Counted from the stretch's first letter, positions 54,710 to 63,774 are shown. The stretch: DNA of 64,000 nt from Roseovarius sp. (GCF_030373445.1 NZ_JAUCYU010000015.1:1-64000); one strand, 5' to 3'. The notes: generated from the sequence alone by a model not told the origin. Numbers and translations are program-made.

Positions 54710-55534
54710 ATGCTTCGTCTTGCGTTGTTTCTGATTGCCCTTTCATCCGCCGCCATGGCGCAGGAGCGCCGGCCGAGCCATTGCATCGCGGTGGCCGAGT
54801 CCACGCCGGGGGTCGAGTATGTGCAGCCGGTGGCCTATACCGACCCGGTACCGGAGCAGTCGGTGCGCATACGTTACGTGACCCATGCGAGCTTCCTGTT
54901 GCAGACCGAAGGCGGGCTTTCGGCGGTGACGGATTTCACCGGCTTCCTGGGCAATGTCGATTTCATCCCCGACGTGGTGACGATGAACCATGCCCATTCG
55001 ACGCACTGGACGGCGCATCCCGACCCGGCGATCCCGCATGTGCTGCCGGGCTGGGGCGAGGAGTTCGGGGCCGGGATCGATCATTACGTCGATTTGGGCG
55101 AGATGGTGATCCGCAATGTCTCGACCGATATCCGTTCGGCCTGGGGCGAGGGGGTGGAGCCGGAGGGCAACTCGATCTTCGTGTTCGAGGTGGCGGGGCT
55201 TTGTATCGGGCACCTGGGCCACCTGCATCACGAGCCGAGCGACGAGCAATATGTCGCCATCGGGCGGATGGACGTGGTGATGGTGGCCGTCGATGGCGGG
55301 CTGACGCTGGACCTGCCGTCGGTCATCCGGGTGATGAACCGGCTGAAGGCGTCGATCGTCATCCCGATGCACTGGTTCGGGGACGGCACGCTGGGGGCCT
55401 TTCTTGACGGGATGCGCGAGCAGTTCGACGTGGTGCCGACCGAGGGAAGCGAATTGACGGTGTCGCTGGAGCGCCTGCCCGCGCAGCCGACGGTGATGGT
55501 GCTGCGGCCGGCGTTCCTGCGCGAGGGGGAGTGA
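54710..55534 (+). CDS. Exported MBL-fold metallo-hydrolase
   Basis: A 274-residue protein with a signal peptide (MLRLALFLIALSSAAMAQ) and a metallo-beta-lactamase-like fold: VTHASFLLQTEGG, MNHAHSTHWTAHPD in place of the HxHxDH metal box, LCIGHLGHLHHEP, DVVMVAVDGG and IPMHWFGDG. This matches the UlaG-like lactonase branch. TAAGGAGGTG precedes ATG 54710, so the longer frame was rejected. Substrate unknown. Confidence 0.85.
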   Translation: MLRLALFLIALSSAAMAQERRPSHCIAVAESTPGVEYVQPVAYTDPVPEQSVRIRYVTHASFLLQTEGGLSAVTDFTGFLGNVDFIPDVVTMNHAHSTHWTAHPDPAIPHVLPGWGEEFGAGIDHYVDLGEMVIRNVSTDIRSAWGEGVEPEGNSIFVFEVAGLCIGHLGHLHHEPSDEQYVAIGRMDVVMVAVDGGLTLDLPSVIRVMNRLKASIVIPMHWFGDGTLGAFLDGMREQFDVVPTEGSELTVSLERLPAQPTVMVLRPAFLREGE

Positions 55535-55595
55535 GGCTGAAAGAAGTGGCCCCGGCTCGGGGGCCGGGGCGGGATGACAGCCGTGCGACCGGCGC

Positions 55596-55622
55596 GAGGC
55601 CCCGGGTCAGGCCCGGGGCGGG
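55596..55622. repeat. Third dispersed repeat (GCCCCGGG hairpin), copy B
   Basis: The 27-base block identical to 37688-37714, with the hairpin GCCCCGGG-TCAGG-CCCGGGGC (55599-55619), lies between the convergent MBL and gcrA genes and may serve both as terminator. Confidence 0.75.
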
Positions 55623-55629
55623 GAGCCGC

Positions 55630-56229
55630 CTAGCGTTTGCGGTCGCGGCGGGAGCTCATCGGCTGGAAGGCCACGCCGACATGAGCCTCGCAATAGGGCT
55701 TGCCGGATTGCACGGGCAGACCGCAGAACCAGAAATCCTCGGTCGCGGGGTCGCCGACGGGCCATTTGCAGGTGCGCTCGGTCAACTCCATCAGGGTAAG
55801 CTTCTTGGCTTTCTTCTCGACCTCGCTGACCTTGGCCAGCGCCTCGGGGTCGATCTCGTTCGCGGAGGGTTGGGGCGGAAGGGGCTGGCCGGCCGGGATG
55901 ATCGCCTTGGCGCGGCTGGCGGAAGCGGTGGTCGCCTCGGCCGGTTCCTCGGCGGTCACGTCGGGCTTGGCCTCGGGGCGCGGGGCGGGTTTGGCGGCGG
56001 GTTTGGGCTTGTTGCGTGGCTTGGCCGCCGCCGCGGGCTTGGGCTTGGGCGCGGGTTCGGCCGCGGCGCCGCCGCCCGAGCCGTTGCGGTTCGACAGGCC
56101 GAGCCGGTGCACCTTGCCGATCACGGCGTTGCGCGTCACGCCGCCCAGCTCCTTGGCGATCTGGCTGGCAGACTGGCCCTCGGCCCACATTTTCTTCAGC
56201 TTCTCGACACGCTCGTCGCTCCAGGACAT
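55630..56229 (-). CDS. gcrA: GcrA cell-cycle regulator
   Basis: An alphaproteobacterial sigma70-associated regulator that acts with CcrM methylation at GANTC sites. The 199-residue protein has the conserved N-terminal DNA-binding part MSWSDERVEKLKKMWAEGQSASQIAKELGGVTRNAVIGKVHRLGL, a Pro/Ala/Lys-rich linker and the C-terminal CKWPVGDPATEDFWFCG...SGKPYCEAHVGVAF zinc-like domain that contacts sigma70. Complete. Confidence 0.96.
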   Translation of the reverse strand: MSWSDERVEKLKKMWAEGQSASQIAKELGGVTRNAVIGKVHRLGLSNRNGSGGGAAAEPAPKPKPAAAAKPRNKPKPAAKPAPRPEAKPDVTAEEPAEATTASASRAKAIIPAGQPLPPQPSANEIDPEALAKVSEVEKKAKKLTLMELTERTCKWPVGDPATEDFWFCGLPVQSGKPYCEAHVGVAFQPMSSRRDRKR

Positions 56230-56311
56230 GCGCCACCCCTTATGTCAAAAGGCGGCCAATCGGCGGGCCGCCCGGTTCCTTTTCAGAGGCTTCTATTCTA
56301 ATCACTGCAGC

Positions 56312-57163
56312 ATGAGTTACAAGGTATCGAATCACGCAGTCACGCCCGAGGGCGCCACGGGCACACCTGCGATCCGGATGGGCAGCCGCCGTTTCGGGCG
56401 GGTCAACTGGATGGGGCTGTATACGCTGTGCGCCCGAGAGATACAGCGGTTCATGTCGGTCTGGACCCAGACGCTGCTGGCGCCGCTGGTGACGGCGGGA
56501 CTGTTCATGATGATCTTCTCGATCGCCATCGGCCCGCGCCGGGGCGAGGTGATGGGGGTGGATTTCACCACCTTCATCGCGCCGGGCATCCTGATGATGA
56601 CGGTGATCCAGAACGCGTTCGCCAACACGTCCTCGTCGATCGTGATCGGCAAGGTGCAGGGCAATATCGTCGACACGCTTATGCCGCCGCTGAGCCCGGC
56701 GGAGCTGGTGATCGGGTACCTTGCCGGCGCGGTGGGGCGCGGGGTGTTCGTGGCGCTGGCGATCAGCGCGGGGCTGCTGCTGTTCCTCGGGATCGTGCCG
56801 GAGCATCCGCTCTGGGCGCTGAGTTTCGTGGTGCTGGGCTCGGCGCTGATCGGGGGGCTGGGCATGGTGGCGGGGATCTTCGCCAACAAGTTCGACCAGA
56901 TGGCGGCGATCACCAATTTCATCATCACGCCGCTGGCCTTCCTGTCGGGCACGTTCTACTCGGTCGAGGCGCTGCCGCCGGGGCTGCGGGAAATCACCCA
57001 TGCCAACCCGGTCTTCTACCTGATCGACGGGGTGCGGTTCGGGGTGATCGGGGTGTCGGACAGTTCGCCCTGGCTGGGGCTGGCCGTGGCGGTGACGGCG
57101 ACGCTGGCAGTGTCTGCGCTGGCGTGGTTGATGTTCCGGCGGGGCTATCGGCTGAAGGCCTGA
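56312..57163 (+). CDS. ABC-2 type transporter permease
   Basis: A 283-residue inner-membrane permease with six TM helices and the ABC-2 pattern FIAPGILMMTVIQNAFANTSSSIVIGKVQGNI, then LAFLSGTFYSVEALPPG. It resembles YadH/NodJ-like exporters. The start at MSYKVSNHA is the most upstream ATG after the divergent gcrA; a later Met (MGSRRFG) is possible. No ATPase gene is adjacent, so its partner must be encoded elsewhere. Confidence 0.88.
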   Translation: MSYKVSNHAVTPEGATGTPAIRMGSRRFGRVNWMGLYTLCAREIQRFMSVWTQTLLAPLVTAGLFMMIFSIAIGPRRGEVMGVDFTTFIAPGILMMTVIQNAFANTSSSIVIGKVQGNIVDTLMPPLSPAELVIGYLAGAVGRGVFVALAISAGLLLFLGIVPEHPLWALSFVVLGSALIGGLGMVAGIFANKFDQMAAITNFIITPLAFLSGTFYSVEALPPGLREITHANPVFYLIDGVRFGVIGVSDSSPWLGLAVAVTATLAVSALAWLMFRRGYRLKA

Positions 57164-57166
57164 AGC

Positions 57167-57874
57167 TCAGGCCGGGGTGAGCGCGCAGGTCAGGCGGACC
57201 TTTCGGCCCTCGCGGAAGTAATCCTTCATGCCGGTGCGGTCGTCGCCCAGCAGGAGCGCGTGGTCGACCCAGGTCAGGTCCATCCCCAGTGCCTCGGCCA
57301 TGAACTCGGTCGCGCGGCGGCTGGGCACGCCCACCACGGTATGGGTCTGGCCTTCGATATCCGTGACCGCGTTGAGCGGGTTGGAGACCTCCTCCTTGAG
57401 CACCTGCACCATGGCGTTGTCGACCTTGATGAACTCGCTGTCGATGATGATGAGTTGCGGGCCCAGCCGGCGCAGGAGCGAGAGCAGGCGGAAATGATCC
57501 ATGATGTGGTAGAAGATGCCGTAGACGGCGATGACGTCGAAGCTTTCGCCGGCCGCGATGCGCGCCTCGATCTCGGTGAAGAGGTCGTTGCAATGAAGCG
57601 TGACGCGCGGCTTGAAGGGGGTGTCGGGGAACTTGTCGAAACGGGCGACGAGGTCGGCGCGGGCCTCGACGCCGATAACCTCCTCCGCGCCGGCATGGGC
57701 CAGCGCGTAGGACCATCGCCCGTCATGGGCAGCCAGGTCGAGCACGCGGGCGCCCGCGATCTGGGGCTGGAACGGGTCGATGATCAGGCGGTGGCGCTGG
57801 TCGAGCCGGTGGACGGTGGTGGCGTTGTCGTCGTAGGGCGGCAGGGATTTGAGGAAATCGAAAAAACCGCTCAT
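57167..57874 (-). CDS. Class I SAM-dependent methyltransferase
   Basis: A 235-residue methyltransferase with VLDLAAHDGRWSYALAHAGAEEVIGVEARADLV as the SAM-binding motif I-II region and FDVIAVYGIFYHIMDHFRLLSLLRRLGPQLIIID. This resembles DUF1698/CmoB-like enzymes in its AAHDGRW motif but is shorter. The start MSGFFDFLKSLPP was chosen over a longer frame of low protein quality. Target unknown. Confidence 0.8.
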   Translation of the reverse strand: MSGFFDFLKSLPPYDDNATTVHRLDQRHRLIIDPFQPQIAGARVLDLAAHDGRWSYALAHAGAEEVIGVEARADLVARFDKFPDTPFKPRVTLHCNDLFTEIEARIAAGESFDVIAVYGIFYHIMDHFRLLSLLRRLGPQLIIIDSEFIKVDNAMVQVLKEEVSNPLNAVTDIEGQTHTVVGVPSRRATEFMAEALGMDLTWVDHALLLGDDRTGMKDYFREGRKVRLTCALTPA

Positions 57875-57902
57875 GCCGCCTGCCTCCGTCTTGCCTGCCT
57901 TA

Positions 57903-58253
57903 TCAGGTGCACAGCTGCTCGGCGAGCTTGCCGTACCGGACATAGGCATCCCAGAATTCCTCGTCGGCGGAGCGCTTGGACTGCCGGATTTCCTGGGCGC
58001 GGTGCGGGTCGGAGTAGAAGCTGACCGCGCGCCGCTGTTGCGAGGAGGTGAGCGTCTTGTCCGCCGCCGCCTGGATGCAGCCGCACAGTTCGCGCGTGCG
58101 GCCGTCGCGGCCGGATTGCAGGCAGGCCTTGCTGATTGGCCCGAAGGCGACCGGGGCCGAACGCATGACAACCACGCGATCGGCGTCGCGCGGCCCGCTG
58201 CCGCCGCAGCCTGCAAGAAATACCGCCAGTCCGAGAAGTGTTACCCGCTTCAT
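57903..58253 (-). CDS. Small lipoprotein with Cys-pair domain
   Basis: A 116-residue lipoprotein: MKRVTLLGLAVFLAGC lipobox (Cys16), then a domain with ACLQSGRDGRTRELCGCIQAAADKTL and WDAYVRYGKLAEQLCT whose Cys residues could form disulfides. It lies 28 bases upstream of the methyltransferase on the same strand. Conserved-looking but of unknown function. Confidence 0.75.
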   Translation of the reverse strand: MKRVTLLGLAVFLAGCGGSGPRDADRVVVMRSAPVAFGPISKACLQSGRDGRTRELCGCIQAAADKTLTSSQQRRAVSFYSDPHRAQEIRQSKRSADEEFWDAYVRYGKLAEQLCT

Positions 58254-58401
58254 CACCGTTGCCCGTATCTGCCAGTCCGCCAAACCTGCCGGGGTTGGGC
58301 CCCCGGTCAGAAAGGTGCGGATCGATTTGCCCGATCATCGCTCAAACGGGCAGGATTTACAATCGGCAAGATGTGGGCCGGCCAGGGCGAAAGCGGGCTT
58401 T

Positions 58402-58968
58402 CTATTCGATCTTGCCACTCCACGAGCCGAAACTTGTCCATTTCTTGGGCAGGAGCGAGCCGGAGGTCAGGGCCGGGTTGGCGTGGCCGGTGTCGCGGAA
58501 TGTCACGCGCAGGCCGCCGCCCCTTGTGCCATTGCTGTCGAGTTGCAGGTCCTGCCGGGGGATCCTGACCTCGAGCTGCCGGTCCGCATCACCGGCGCGC
58601 CAGTCGCGCGAGAGGCGGACACAGCCGGCGGGTGCGCCGGCGTAGCTTTGGCTGGGGGCGACCTGCCGGAGGAAGTTGAGGTTGTAGGTGAGCACCTCGT
58701 TGCCCAGGGCAATGGAGCCCTTCTGGAGCACCCTGTCGCCCTTGTGGCGGACATAGGCGGTGAGCCGCTCGCTTTCGGCCCAGACGCCGCAGAGGCCGGT
58801 CTTGCCTGACCAGTTGCGCAGCTCGACCGCGACGGTGACGCCGCCCCCGGTGGAATATTCGCCGCCGCCCAGCACCGGCGAGGGGCCGAGCTTGACCGTG
58901 GTGCCCGCCGCGGCGGCGGTGCAGGCGAGCGCAAGCGCGAGGGGAACAATCAGGCGGAACGGGCGCAT
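58402..58968 (-). CDS. Exported protein of unknown function
   Basis: A 188-residue protein with a signal peptide (MRPFRLIVPLALALACTAAAAG) and a beta-rich body (VTVAVELRNWSGKTGLCGVWAESERLTAYVRH). Two Cys, in GLCGVW and AGCVRL, could pair. AAGGAGG precedes ATG 58968 (an ATG five codons upstream is less well placed). No known domain recognised. Periplasmic. Confidence 0.75.
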   Translation of the reverse strand: MRPFRLIVPLALALACTAAAAGTTVKLGPSPVLGGGEYSTGGGVTVAVELRNWSGKTGLCGVWAESERLTAYVRHKGDRVLQKGSIALGNEVLTYNLNFLRQVAPSQSYAGAPAGCVRLSRDWRAGDADRQLEVRIPRQDLQLDSNGTRGGGLRVTFRDTGHANPALTSGSLLPKKWTSFGSWSGKIE

Positions 58969-59030
58969 CTGGGCCTCCTTCATCGGGTTGGACGAAGGGT
59001 ACGCCCTGTGCGGCCGCCGGGCAAGCGTCG

Positions 59031-60077
59031 TCAGCCGGCCCGGGCCAGCATCCGGTCCTCGACGATGCGGTCGGCGAGGTGGGCGGGGCTGGCGTTCTCG
59101 CCCTCGGCGCGGGCGAGGATGCGCTCCATGGTGGTTTCGATGGCCTTGAGCTTGTCGGCGACCCAGGGGGCGGGATCCTCGATATGCAGGATCTCGGCGG
59201 CCACGTTGATGATGCCGCCGCCATTGGCGACGTAATCGGGCAGGTAGAGGATGCCGCGGGTGTGCAGGAGGTCGGCATCGGCGTCGGTGGCAAGCTGGTT
59301 GTTGGCGGCGCCAGCGACGAGTTTCGCCTGAATTTGCGGGATGGTTTCGGCGTTGAGGATGCCGCCGATGGCGCAGGGAGCGAAGATGTCGGCCTCGGCC
59401 GCGTGGATGGTGTGCGGGTCACCGACGGCGGTGTTGAAATCGCGGGCCGTGGTTGCGGTGCGGGCGGGATTCATGTCGGCGACGACGAGCTTCGCGCCTT
59501 CGTCGTGCAGCAGGCGGCAGAGATGCCAGCCGACATGGCCGAGGCCCTGAACCGCAACGGTCTTGCCGGTCAGGTCGCGGCTGCCGAAGACGCGGGCGGC
59601 GCCGACTTTCATGGCGCCAAGCACGCCTTGGGCCGTAACCGGGGAGGGGTCGCCGCTGGCATGGGCGCCGTCGTCGCGGCCCGCGACGAAGCGGGTGACG
59701 CCGGCCATGATTGCCATGTCCTCGGGGGTCATACCCATGTCTTCGGCTGTCCAGTAGCGGCCCTCGAGCAGTTCGACCGCGCGGCCCATGGCGCGCAGGA
59801 GTTGCGGGGACTTTTCCTTGACCGGATCGCCCATGATCACCGCCTTGCCGCCGCCCAGCGGCAGGTCGGCGGCGGCGTTCTTGTAGCTCATGCCGCGGGA
59901 GAGGTTGAGCACGTCCTCGAGCGCTGCCTCGTCGCTGTCATAGACCCGCATCCGCAGCCCGCCCGCTGCCGGGCCACGTGTGGTGGAGTGCAGTGCGATG
60001 AAGCCGCGGAGCCCGCTGGCCGGGTCCTCGACGCGGTAGACTTCCTCGTGGGTGTTGGACGAAAGGCGTGTCAGCAT
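59031..60077 (-). CDS. Leu/Phe/Val/Glu-type amino acid dehydrogenase
   Basis: Oxidatively deaminates a branched or aromatic amino acid with NAD. The 348-residue protein has the substrate Lys66 region (MSYKNAAADLPLGGGKAV, catalytic Lys78) and the NAD motif VAVQGLGHVGWHLCRLL. It is closest to leucine dehydrogenases. It is divergent from an Lrp-type regulator, with a palindrome between the two, so that regulator probably controls it in response to an amino acid. Confidence 0.9.
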   Translation of the reverse strand: MLTRLSSNTHEEVYRVEDPASGLRGFIALHSTTRGPAAGGLRMRVYDSDEAALEDVLNLSRGMSYKNAAADLPLGGGKAVIMGDPVKEKSPQLLRAMGRAVELLEGRYWTAEDMGMTPEDMAIMAGVTRFVAGRDDGAHASGDPSPVTAQGVLGAMKVGAARVFGSRDLTGKTVAVQGLGHVGWHLCRLLHDEGAKLVVADMNPARTATTARDFNTAVGDPHTIHAAEADIFAPCAIGGILNAETIPQIQAKLVAGAANNQLATDADADLLHTRGILYLPDYVANGGGIINVAAEILHIEDPAPWVADKLKAIETTMERILARAEGENASPAHLADRIVEDRMLARAG

Positions 60078-60163
60078 GGTGTTTCCCCTCCTGTAACAGA
60101 GGTAGGCATAGCCGAAGCCGGGTGCAAAAAATCAGCAAAGATCGGCTTGATATGGTGTAGGAT

Positions 60164-60178
60164 TGGTGGAAATCACCA
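60164..60178. promoter_or_regulatory. Palindrome between the dehydrogenase and Lrp genes
   Basis: TGGTG-GAAAT-CACCA lies in the 125-base divergent gap, 25 bases before the Lrp start. It has the AT-rich centre usual for Lrp/AsnC sites, so it is a candidate operator for both genes. Confidence 0.45.
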
Positions 60179-60202
60179 GTAAAGCCGGGAGTGGTGGAGG
60201 AA

Positions 60203-60658
60203 ATGGACAAGACCGATCGCCAGATCATCGCTGCGCTGCAACGGGACGGGCGTCAGAAGCTGGCCGACCTGTCCGAGCGGATCGGCCTGTCGCCCACCCC
60301 GCTGGCGCGGCGGATCGCGCGGCTGGAGAAGGATGGGATCATCACCGGCTATTCCGCGCGGGTGGACCAGGAGAGTCTGGGGCTGCCGCTGAACATCTTC
60401 ATCTTCGTGGAGCTGGAGAAACAGACGCGCGCGGCGATCACCGCCTTCGAACGCGACCTGCGGCGGTTCGAGGAGGTGATGGAATGCTACCTGATGACCG
60501 GCACGCGCGATGTGCTGATCCGGGTGGTGGCGGCCGACCTTGCGGCGTTCGACAGGTTTCTCGAGGATGGCTTGATGCAGACCGAGAACATCCGGTCGAT
60601 GCGGTCGAGCTTTGCCCTGCGGACGATGATCCGGCGGAATGCGTTGCCGCAGGGGTAG
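60203..60658 (+). CDS. Lrp/AsnC-family transcriptional regulator
   Basis: A 151-residue regulator: N-terminal HTH (MDKTDRQIIAALQRDGRQKLADLSERIGLSPTPLARRIARLEKDGII) and a C-terminal RAM ligand-binding domain (IFVELEKQTRAAITAFERDL; YLMTGTRDVLIRVVAADLAAF). ATG 60203 is the conventional Lrp start; GTG 60191 and 60194 are upstream alternatives. It is probably the local regulator of the divergent amino acid dehydrogenase. Confidence 0.92.
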   Translation: MDKTDRQIIAALQRDGRQKLADLSERIGLSPTPLARRIARLEKDGIITGYSARVDQESLGLPLNIFIFVELEKQTRAAITAFERDLRRFEEVMECYLMTGTRDVLIRVVAADLAAFDRFLEDGLMQTENIRSMRSSFALRTMIRRNALPQG

Positions 60659-60674
60659 TGGGGGCGAGCCCGCC

Positions 60675-60953
60675 TCAGCGCAGGATCTCGAACCCGTTCT
60701 GGCCGGGCCAGTCGGCCTCGCTCACGTCGACCGAGCGCACGACCGCGGCGGGCGGGCCGTGGTTCAACTCCCGAAGCATCTCGTCGACCGAGCTGACCGG
60801 GCCGGCCATCAGCGTTGTGACCGCACCGTCGGATTCGTTCCTGACCCAGCCGGTCAGCCCCCGCACCTTGGCCTCGATCTGCGTCCAGGCGCGGAACGAG
60901 ACCCCCTGAACCCGGCCTTCGATCCGGGCGTGAACGGCTTTCGTGTCGGACAT
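60675..60953 (-). CDS. acyP: Acylphosphatase
   Basis: A 92-residue enzyme that hydrolyses acyl phosphates. The active-site Arg21 (GRVQGVSFRAWT) and Asn39 (GWVRNESDG) are present. The start MSDTKAVHAR was chosen to fit family size; the very long upstream open frame is not coding. It is a small stand-alone gene. Confidence 0.95.
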   Translation of the reverse strand: MSDTKAVHARIEGRVQGVSFRAWTQIEAKVRGLTGWVRNESDGAVTTLMAGPVSSVDEMLRELNHGPPAAVVRSVDVSEADWPGQNGFEILR

Positions 60954-61021
60954 GGCAGCCTCCCTGGCGGTTTTTCCCGCAAGTATAGCACAGGGCGGCC
61001 CGGGAATCCCCCGGGCGAAAT

Positions 61022-61420
61022 TCACGACAGGCGGCTGACCGCCACAACGCCCAGCCACGCCGAGACGGCCGTCAGGGCCGTGCCCCAGGCGAGGTCGGTC
61101 GCGACCATCTGCCAGGACCAGTGTTTGAGCGTGGCGAAATTGGTGAATTCGTAGGTGCCGTAGGCCAGAGCGCCCACGACCGCGCCGTTGAGAAGCGCCA
61201 TCGAGGGCTGGCCCGCGCGCAGGGCGGGGAGCGAGACGAGGTAGACGAGCCCCGCCACGTAGGCGGCATAGAAGGCGAAGGCGGGGCCCATTCGCACGCT
61301 GTCGGCCAGAAGCTCGCCCGCGTGGCGCTCGAAGACCGGTTTCACGAGGTAACGCAGGCCGAGGAAATCGAGCCCGAAGAAGATCACGGCGGTGACGAGA
61401 TAGAGCCAGATGGCGTGCAT
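61022..61420 (-). CDS. DUF2177 family membrane protein
   Basis: A 132-residue integral membrane protein with four TM helices (LYLVTAVIFFGLDFLGLRYL; FAFYAAYVAGLVYLVSLPAL; LLNGAVVGALAYGTYEFTNFATL; LAWGTALTAVSAWLGVVAVS). YGTYEFTNFATLKHW is the family signature. Function unknown. A good Shine-Dalgarno (GGAG) precedes the ATG. Confidence 0.88.
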   Translation of the reverse strand: MHAIWLYLVTAVIFFGLDFLGLRYLVKPVFERHAGELLADSVRMGPAFAFYAAYVAGLVYLVSLPALRAGQPSMALLNGAVVGALAYGTYEFTNFATLKHWSWQMVATDLAWGTALTAVSAWLGVVAVSRLS

Positions 61421-61531
61421 GGGGGTCTCCTTTCGGCAAGGAGGTAGGGCGGGGCGGCGGGCGGTCCATGGGCGGTGGCGGCGGGGGGCGCATAATCGTC
61501 ATCCGGTGGGCCGCGCGCCGCTCAACCCACC

Positions 61532-61560
61532 TTGACCCTAAGCGCAATCCGCCTCATATC
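61532..61560 (+). promoter_or_regulatory. Putative lepA promoter
   Basis: TTGACC at 61532-61537 and CATATC at 61555-61560 are 17 bases apart. Initiation would fall a base or two before the lepA ATG at 61569, and there is no Shine-Dalgarno sequence, so the lepA mRNA could be leaderless. Confidence 0.4.
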
Positions 61561-61568
61561 CCAACGTC

Positions 61569-63368
61569 ATGACACCGCTCTCTCACATCCGCAATTTCTC
61601 TATCGTGGCGCATATCGACCACGGGAAATCCACGCTGGCCGACCGCCTGATCCAGATGACGGACACGGTGGCCGAACGCGACATGAAGGAGCAGTTGCTC
61701 GACTCGATGGATATCGAGCGGGAGCGCGGAATCACCATCAAGGCCAACACGGTGCGCATCGATTATACCGCCGATGATGGCGAGCAATACGTGCTGAACC
61801 TGATCGACACGCCCGGCCACGTGGACTTTGCTTACGAGGTATCGCGGAGCATGCGCGCGGTCGAAGGCTCGCTTCTGGTGGTGGACAGCACGCAAGGGGT
61901 CGAGGCGCAGACGCTGGCCAACGTCTACCAGGCGATCGACGCCGATCACGAGCTGATCCCGGTGCTGAACAAGATCGACCTGCCCGCGAGCGATATCGAC
62001 CGGGTGGCCGAGCAGATCGAGGACGTGATCGGGATAGACGCCTCGGGCGCCATCCCGGTGTCGGCCAAGACCGGGCAGGGCATCCGCGAGGTGCTGGAGG
62101 CGATCATCCGCGATCTGCCGCCGCCCAAGGGTGACCGCGACGCGCCGCTCAAGGCGATGCTGGTGGACAGCAAGTACGACCTTTACCTTGGCGTGGTGGT
62201 GCTGGTGCGGATCATGGACGGCGTCATGAAGAAGGGCGACCGGATCAAGATGATGCAGACCGGCGCGGTCTATAACGTGGAGCGGATCGGCGTGTTCCGC
62301 CCGGCGATGACCGTGGTCGACGAGCTGGGCCCGGGCGAGATCGGGTTCATCACCGCGTCGATCAAGCAGGTGCGCGACACGCGGGTCGGCGACACGATCA
62401 CGACCGAGAAGAAGGGCTGCGAGAAGCCGCTGCCCGGCTTCAACCCGTCGGTGCCGGTGGTGTTCTGTGGGCTCTTCCCGGTGGATTCGGCCGAGTTCGA
62501 GGATCTGCGGGACGCGATCGAGAAGCTGGCGCTGAACGATGCGTCGTTCAGCTACGAGATGGAAAGCTCGGCCGCGCTTGGCTTTGGCTTCCGCTGCGGG
62601 TTCCTGGGGCTGCTGCACCTCGAAGTGGTGCGCGACCGGATCGAGCGGGAGTACGATATCGAGCTGATCACCACCGCGCCCTCGGTGATCTACCATGTCT
62701 ACATGAAGGACGGCTCGCAGATCGAGCTGCACAACCCGGCCGACATGCCCGACATGACCCATGTGGACCATGTCGAGGAGCCGCGGATCAAGGCGACGAT
62801 CCTGGTGCCGGACGAGTTCCTTGGCGACGTGCTGAAGCTGTGCCAGGATCGACGGGGCATCCAGCTTGACCTGACCTACGTGGGCGGCCGGGCGATGGCT
62901 GTCTATGACCTGCCGCTCAACGAGGTGGTGTTCGACTTCTACGACCGGCTGAAATCGGTGACCAAAGGCTATGCCTCGTTCGATTACCAGCTCGAGGGAT
63001 ATCGCGCCGACAACCTCGTGAAGATGCAGGTCCTGGTGAATGACGAGCCGGTCGACGCGCTGTCGATGATGGTGCACCGCGACCGGGCGGAGATGCGCGG
63101 GCGGGCGATGTGCGAGAAGCTCAAGGACCTGATCCCGCGCCACATGTTCAAGATCCCGATCCAGGCGGCGATCGGCGGCAAGGTGATTGCCCGCGAGACG
63201 CTGTCGGCGCTGCGCAAGGACGTGACGGCGAAGTGTTATGGTGGGGATATCACCCGGAAGAAGAAGCTGCTGGAAAAGCAGAAGGCCGGGAAGAAGAAGA
63301 TGCGCCAGTTCGGGAAGGTGGAAATCCCGCAGGAAGCGTTCATCTCGGCGCTGAAGATGGACGGGTGA
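61569..63368 (+). CDS. lepA: Elongation factor 4 (LepA)
   Basis: A translational GTPase that acts on stalled ribosomes. The 599-residue protein has the G1 motif AHIDHGKST (about 14-22), [21 protein letters not shown]-like domains II, III and V, and the LepA-specific C-terminal domain ending [17 protein letters not shown]. Length is standard. No ribosome binding site precedes the ATG. Confidence 0.97.
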   Translation: MTPLSHIRNFSIVAHIDHGKSTLADRLIQMTDTVAERDMKEQLLDSMDIERERGITIKANTVRIDYTADDGEQYVLNLIDTPGHVDFAYEVSRSMRAVEGSLLVVDSTQGVEAQTLANVYQAIDADHELIPVLNKIDLPASDIDRVAEQIEDVIGIDASGAIPVSAKTGQGIREVLEAIIRDLPPPKGDRDAPLKAMLVDSKYDLYLGVVVLVRIMDGVMKKGDRIKMMQTGAVYNVERIGVFRPAMTVVDELGPGEIGFITASIKQVRDTRVGDTITTEKKGCEKPLPGFNPSVPVVFCGLFPVDSAEFEDLRDAIEKLALNDASFSYEMESSAALGFGFRCGFLGLLHLEVVRDRIEREYDIELITTAPSVIYHVYMKDGSQIELHNPADMPDMTHVDHVEEPRIKATILVPDEFLGDVLKLCQDRRGIQLDLTYVGGRAMAVYDLPLNEVVFDFYDRLKSVTKGYASFDYQLEGYRADNLVKMQVLVNDEPVDALSMMVHRDRAEMRGRAMCEKLKDLIPRHMFKIPIQAAIGGKVIARETLSALRKDVTAKCYGGDITRKKKLLEKQKAGKKKMRQFGKVEIPQEAFISALKMDG

Positions 63369-63369
63369 C

Positions 63370-63385
63370 GCCGGCACTTGCCGGC
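63370..63385 (+). terminator. Hairpin after lepA
   Basis: GCCGGCA pairs with TGCCGGC immediately after the lepA stop. TTTT follows about 9 bases later, so it is a weak terminator candidate. Confidence 0.45.
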
Positions 63386-63413
63386 TGGCGCCCGTTTTCC
63401 TGAGCCTTCAAGC

Positions 63414-63557
63414 CTAGAACAGGCCTTCGTCGTTGTTCTCTTCCTCGGCGATCTTGTCGGCGGCGACGACGGCGCCGGCCCCTACGAGGGGTGCGCAATT
63501 TGCCAGCAGGGGCAGGGTGCAGGCGAGGGCAAGGGCGGTCCAGAGTTTACGGGTCAT
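63414..63557 (-). CDS. 47-residue lipoprotein
   Basis: A short gene reading MTRKLWTALALACTLPLLA then NCAPLVGAGAVVAADKIAEEE...GLF. The lipobox LLANC and a strong AAAGGAG upstream of the ATG support it. After lipidation it would be about 27 residues with a Gly/Ala/Val-rich helix and an acidic tail. Function unknown; small lipoproteins of this kind sit in the outer membrane or inner leaflet. Confidence 0.65.
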   Translation of the reverse strand: MTRKLWTALALACTLPLLANCAPLVGAGAVVAADKIAEEENNDEGLF

Positions 63558-63591
63558 CGGGGGCTCCTTTTCTGTTCGGGGTGGCGGTGGC

Positions 63592-63702
63592 TTAGCGGAT
63601 CACGGCGGTGGTCACGTCCTCGACGTCCTGGACGAAACCTTTCGTCGTCTCGCAGCCGGCGAGGGCGGCGATCAGGGGCAGGGCAAGGAGAAGTCGGGTC
63701 AT
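63592..63702 (-). CDS. Entericidin-like lipoprotein, 36 residues
   Basis: MTRLLLALPLIAALAGCETT followed by KGFVQDVEDVTTAVIR. The lipobox ALAGC plus ETTKGFVQDVEDV matches the short, conserved layout of entericidin A/B lipoproteins, small membrane-active or stress-linked lipoproteins. It lies 34 bases upstream of the 47-residue lipoprotein on the same strand, so both may be one transcript. Confidence 0.7.
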   Translation of the reverse strand: MTRLLLALPLIAALAGCETTKGFVQDVEDVTTAVIR

Positions 63703-63774
63703 GTCGGGCCTCGTTCGCTGTCTTGACCCTGCGATATGTGGCGGTTTCGGCGGATTGCAAAATCTGAGGTTGCA

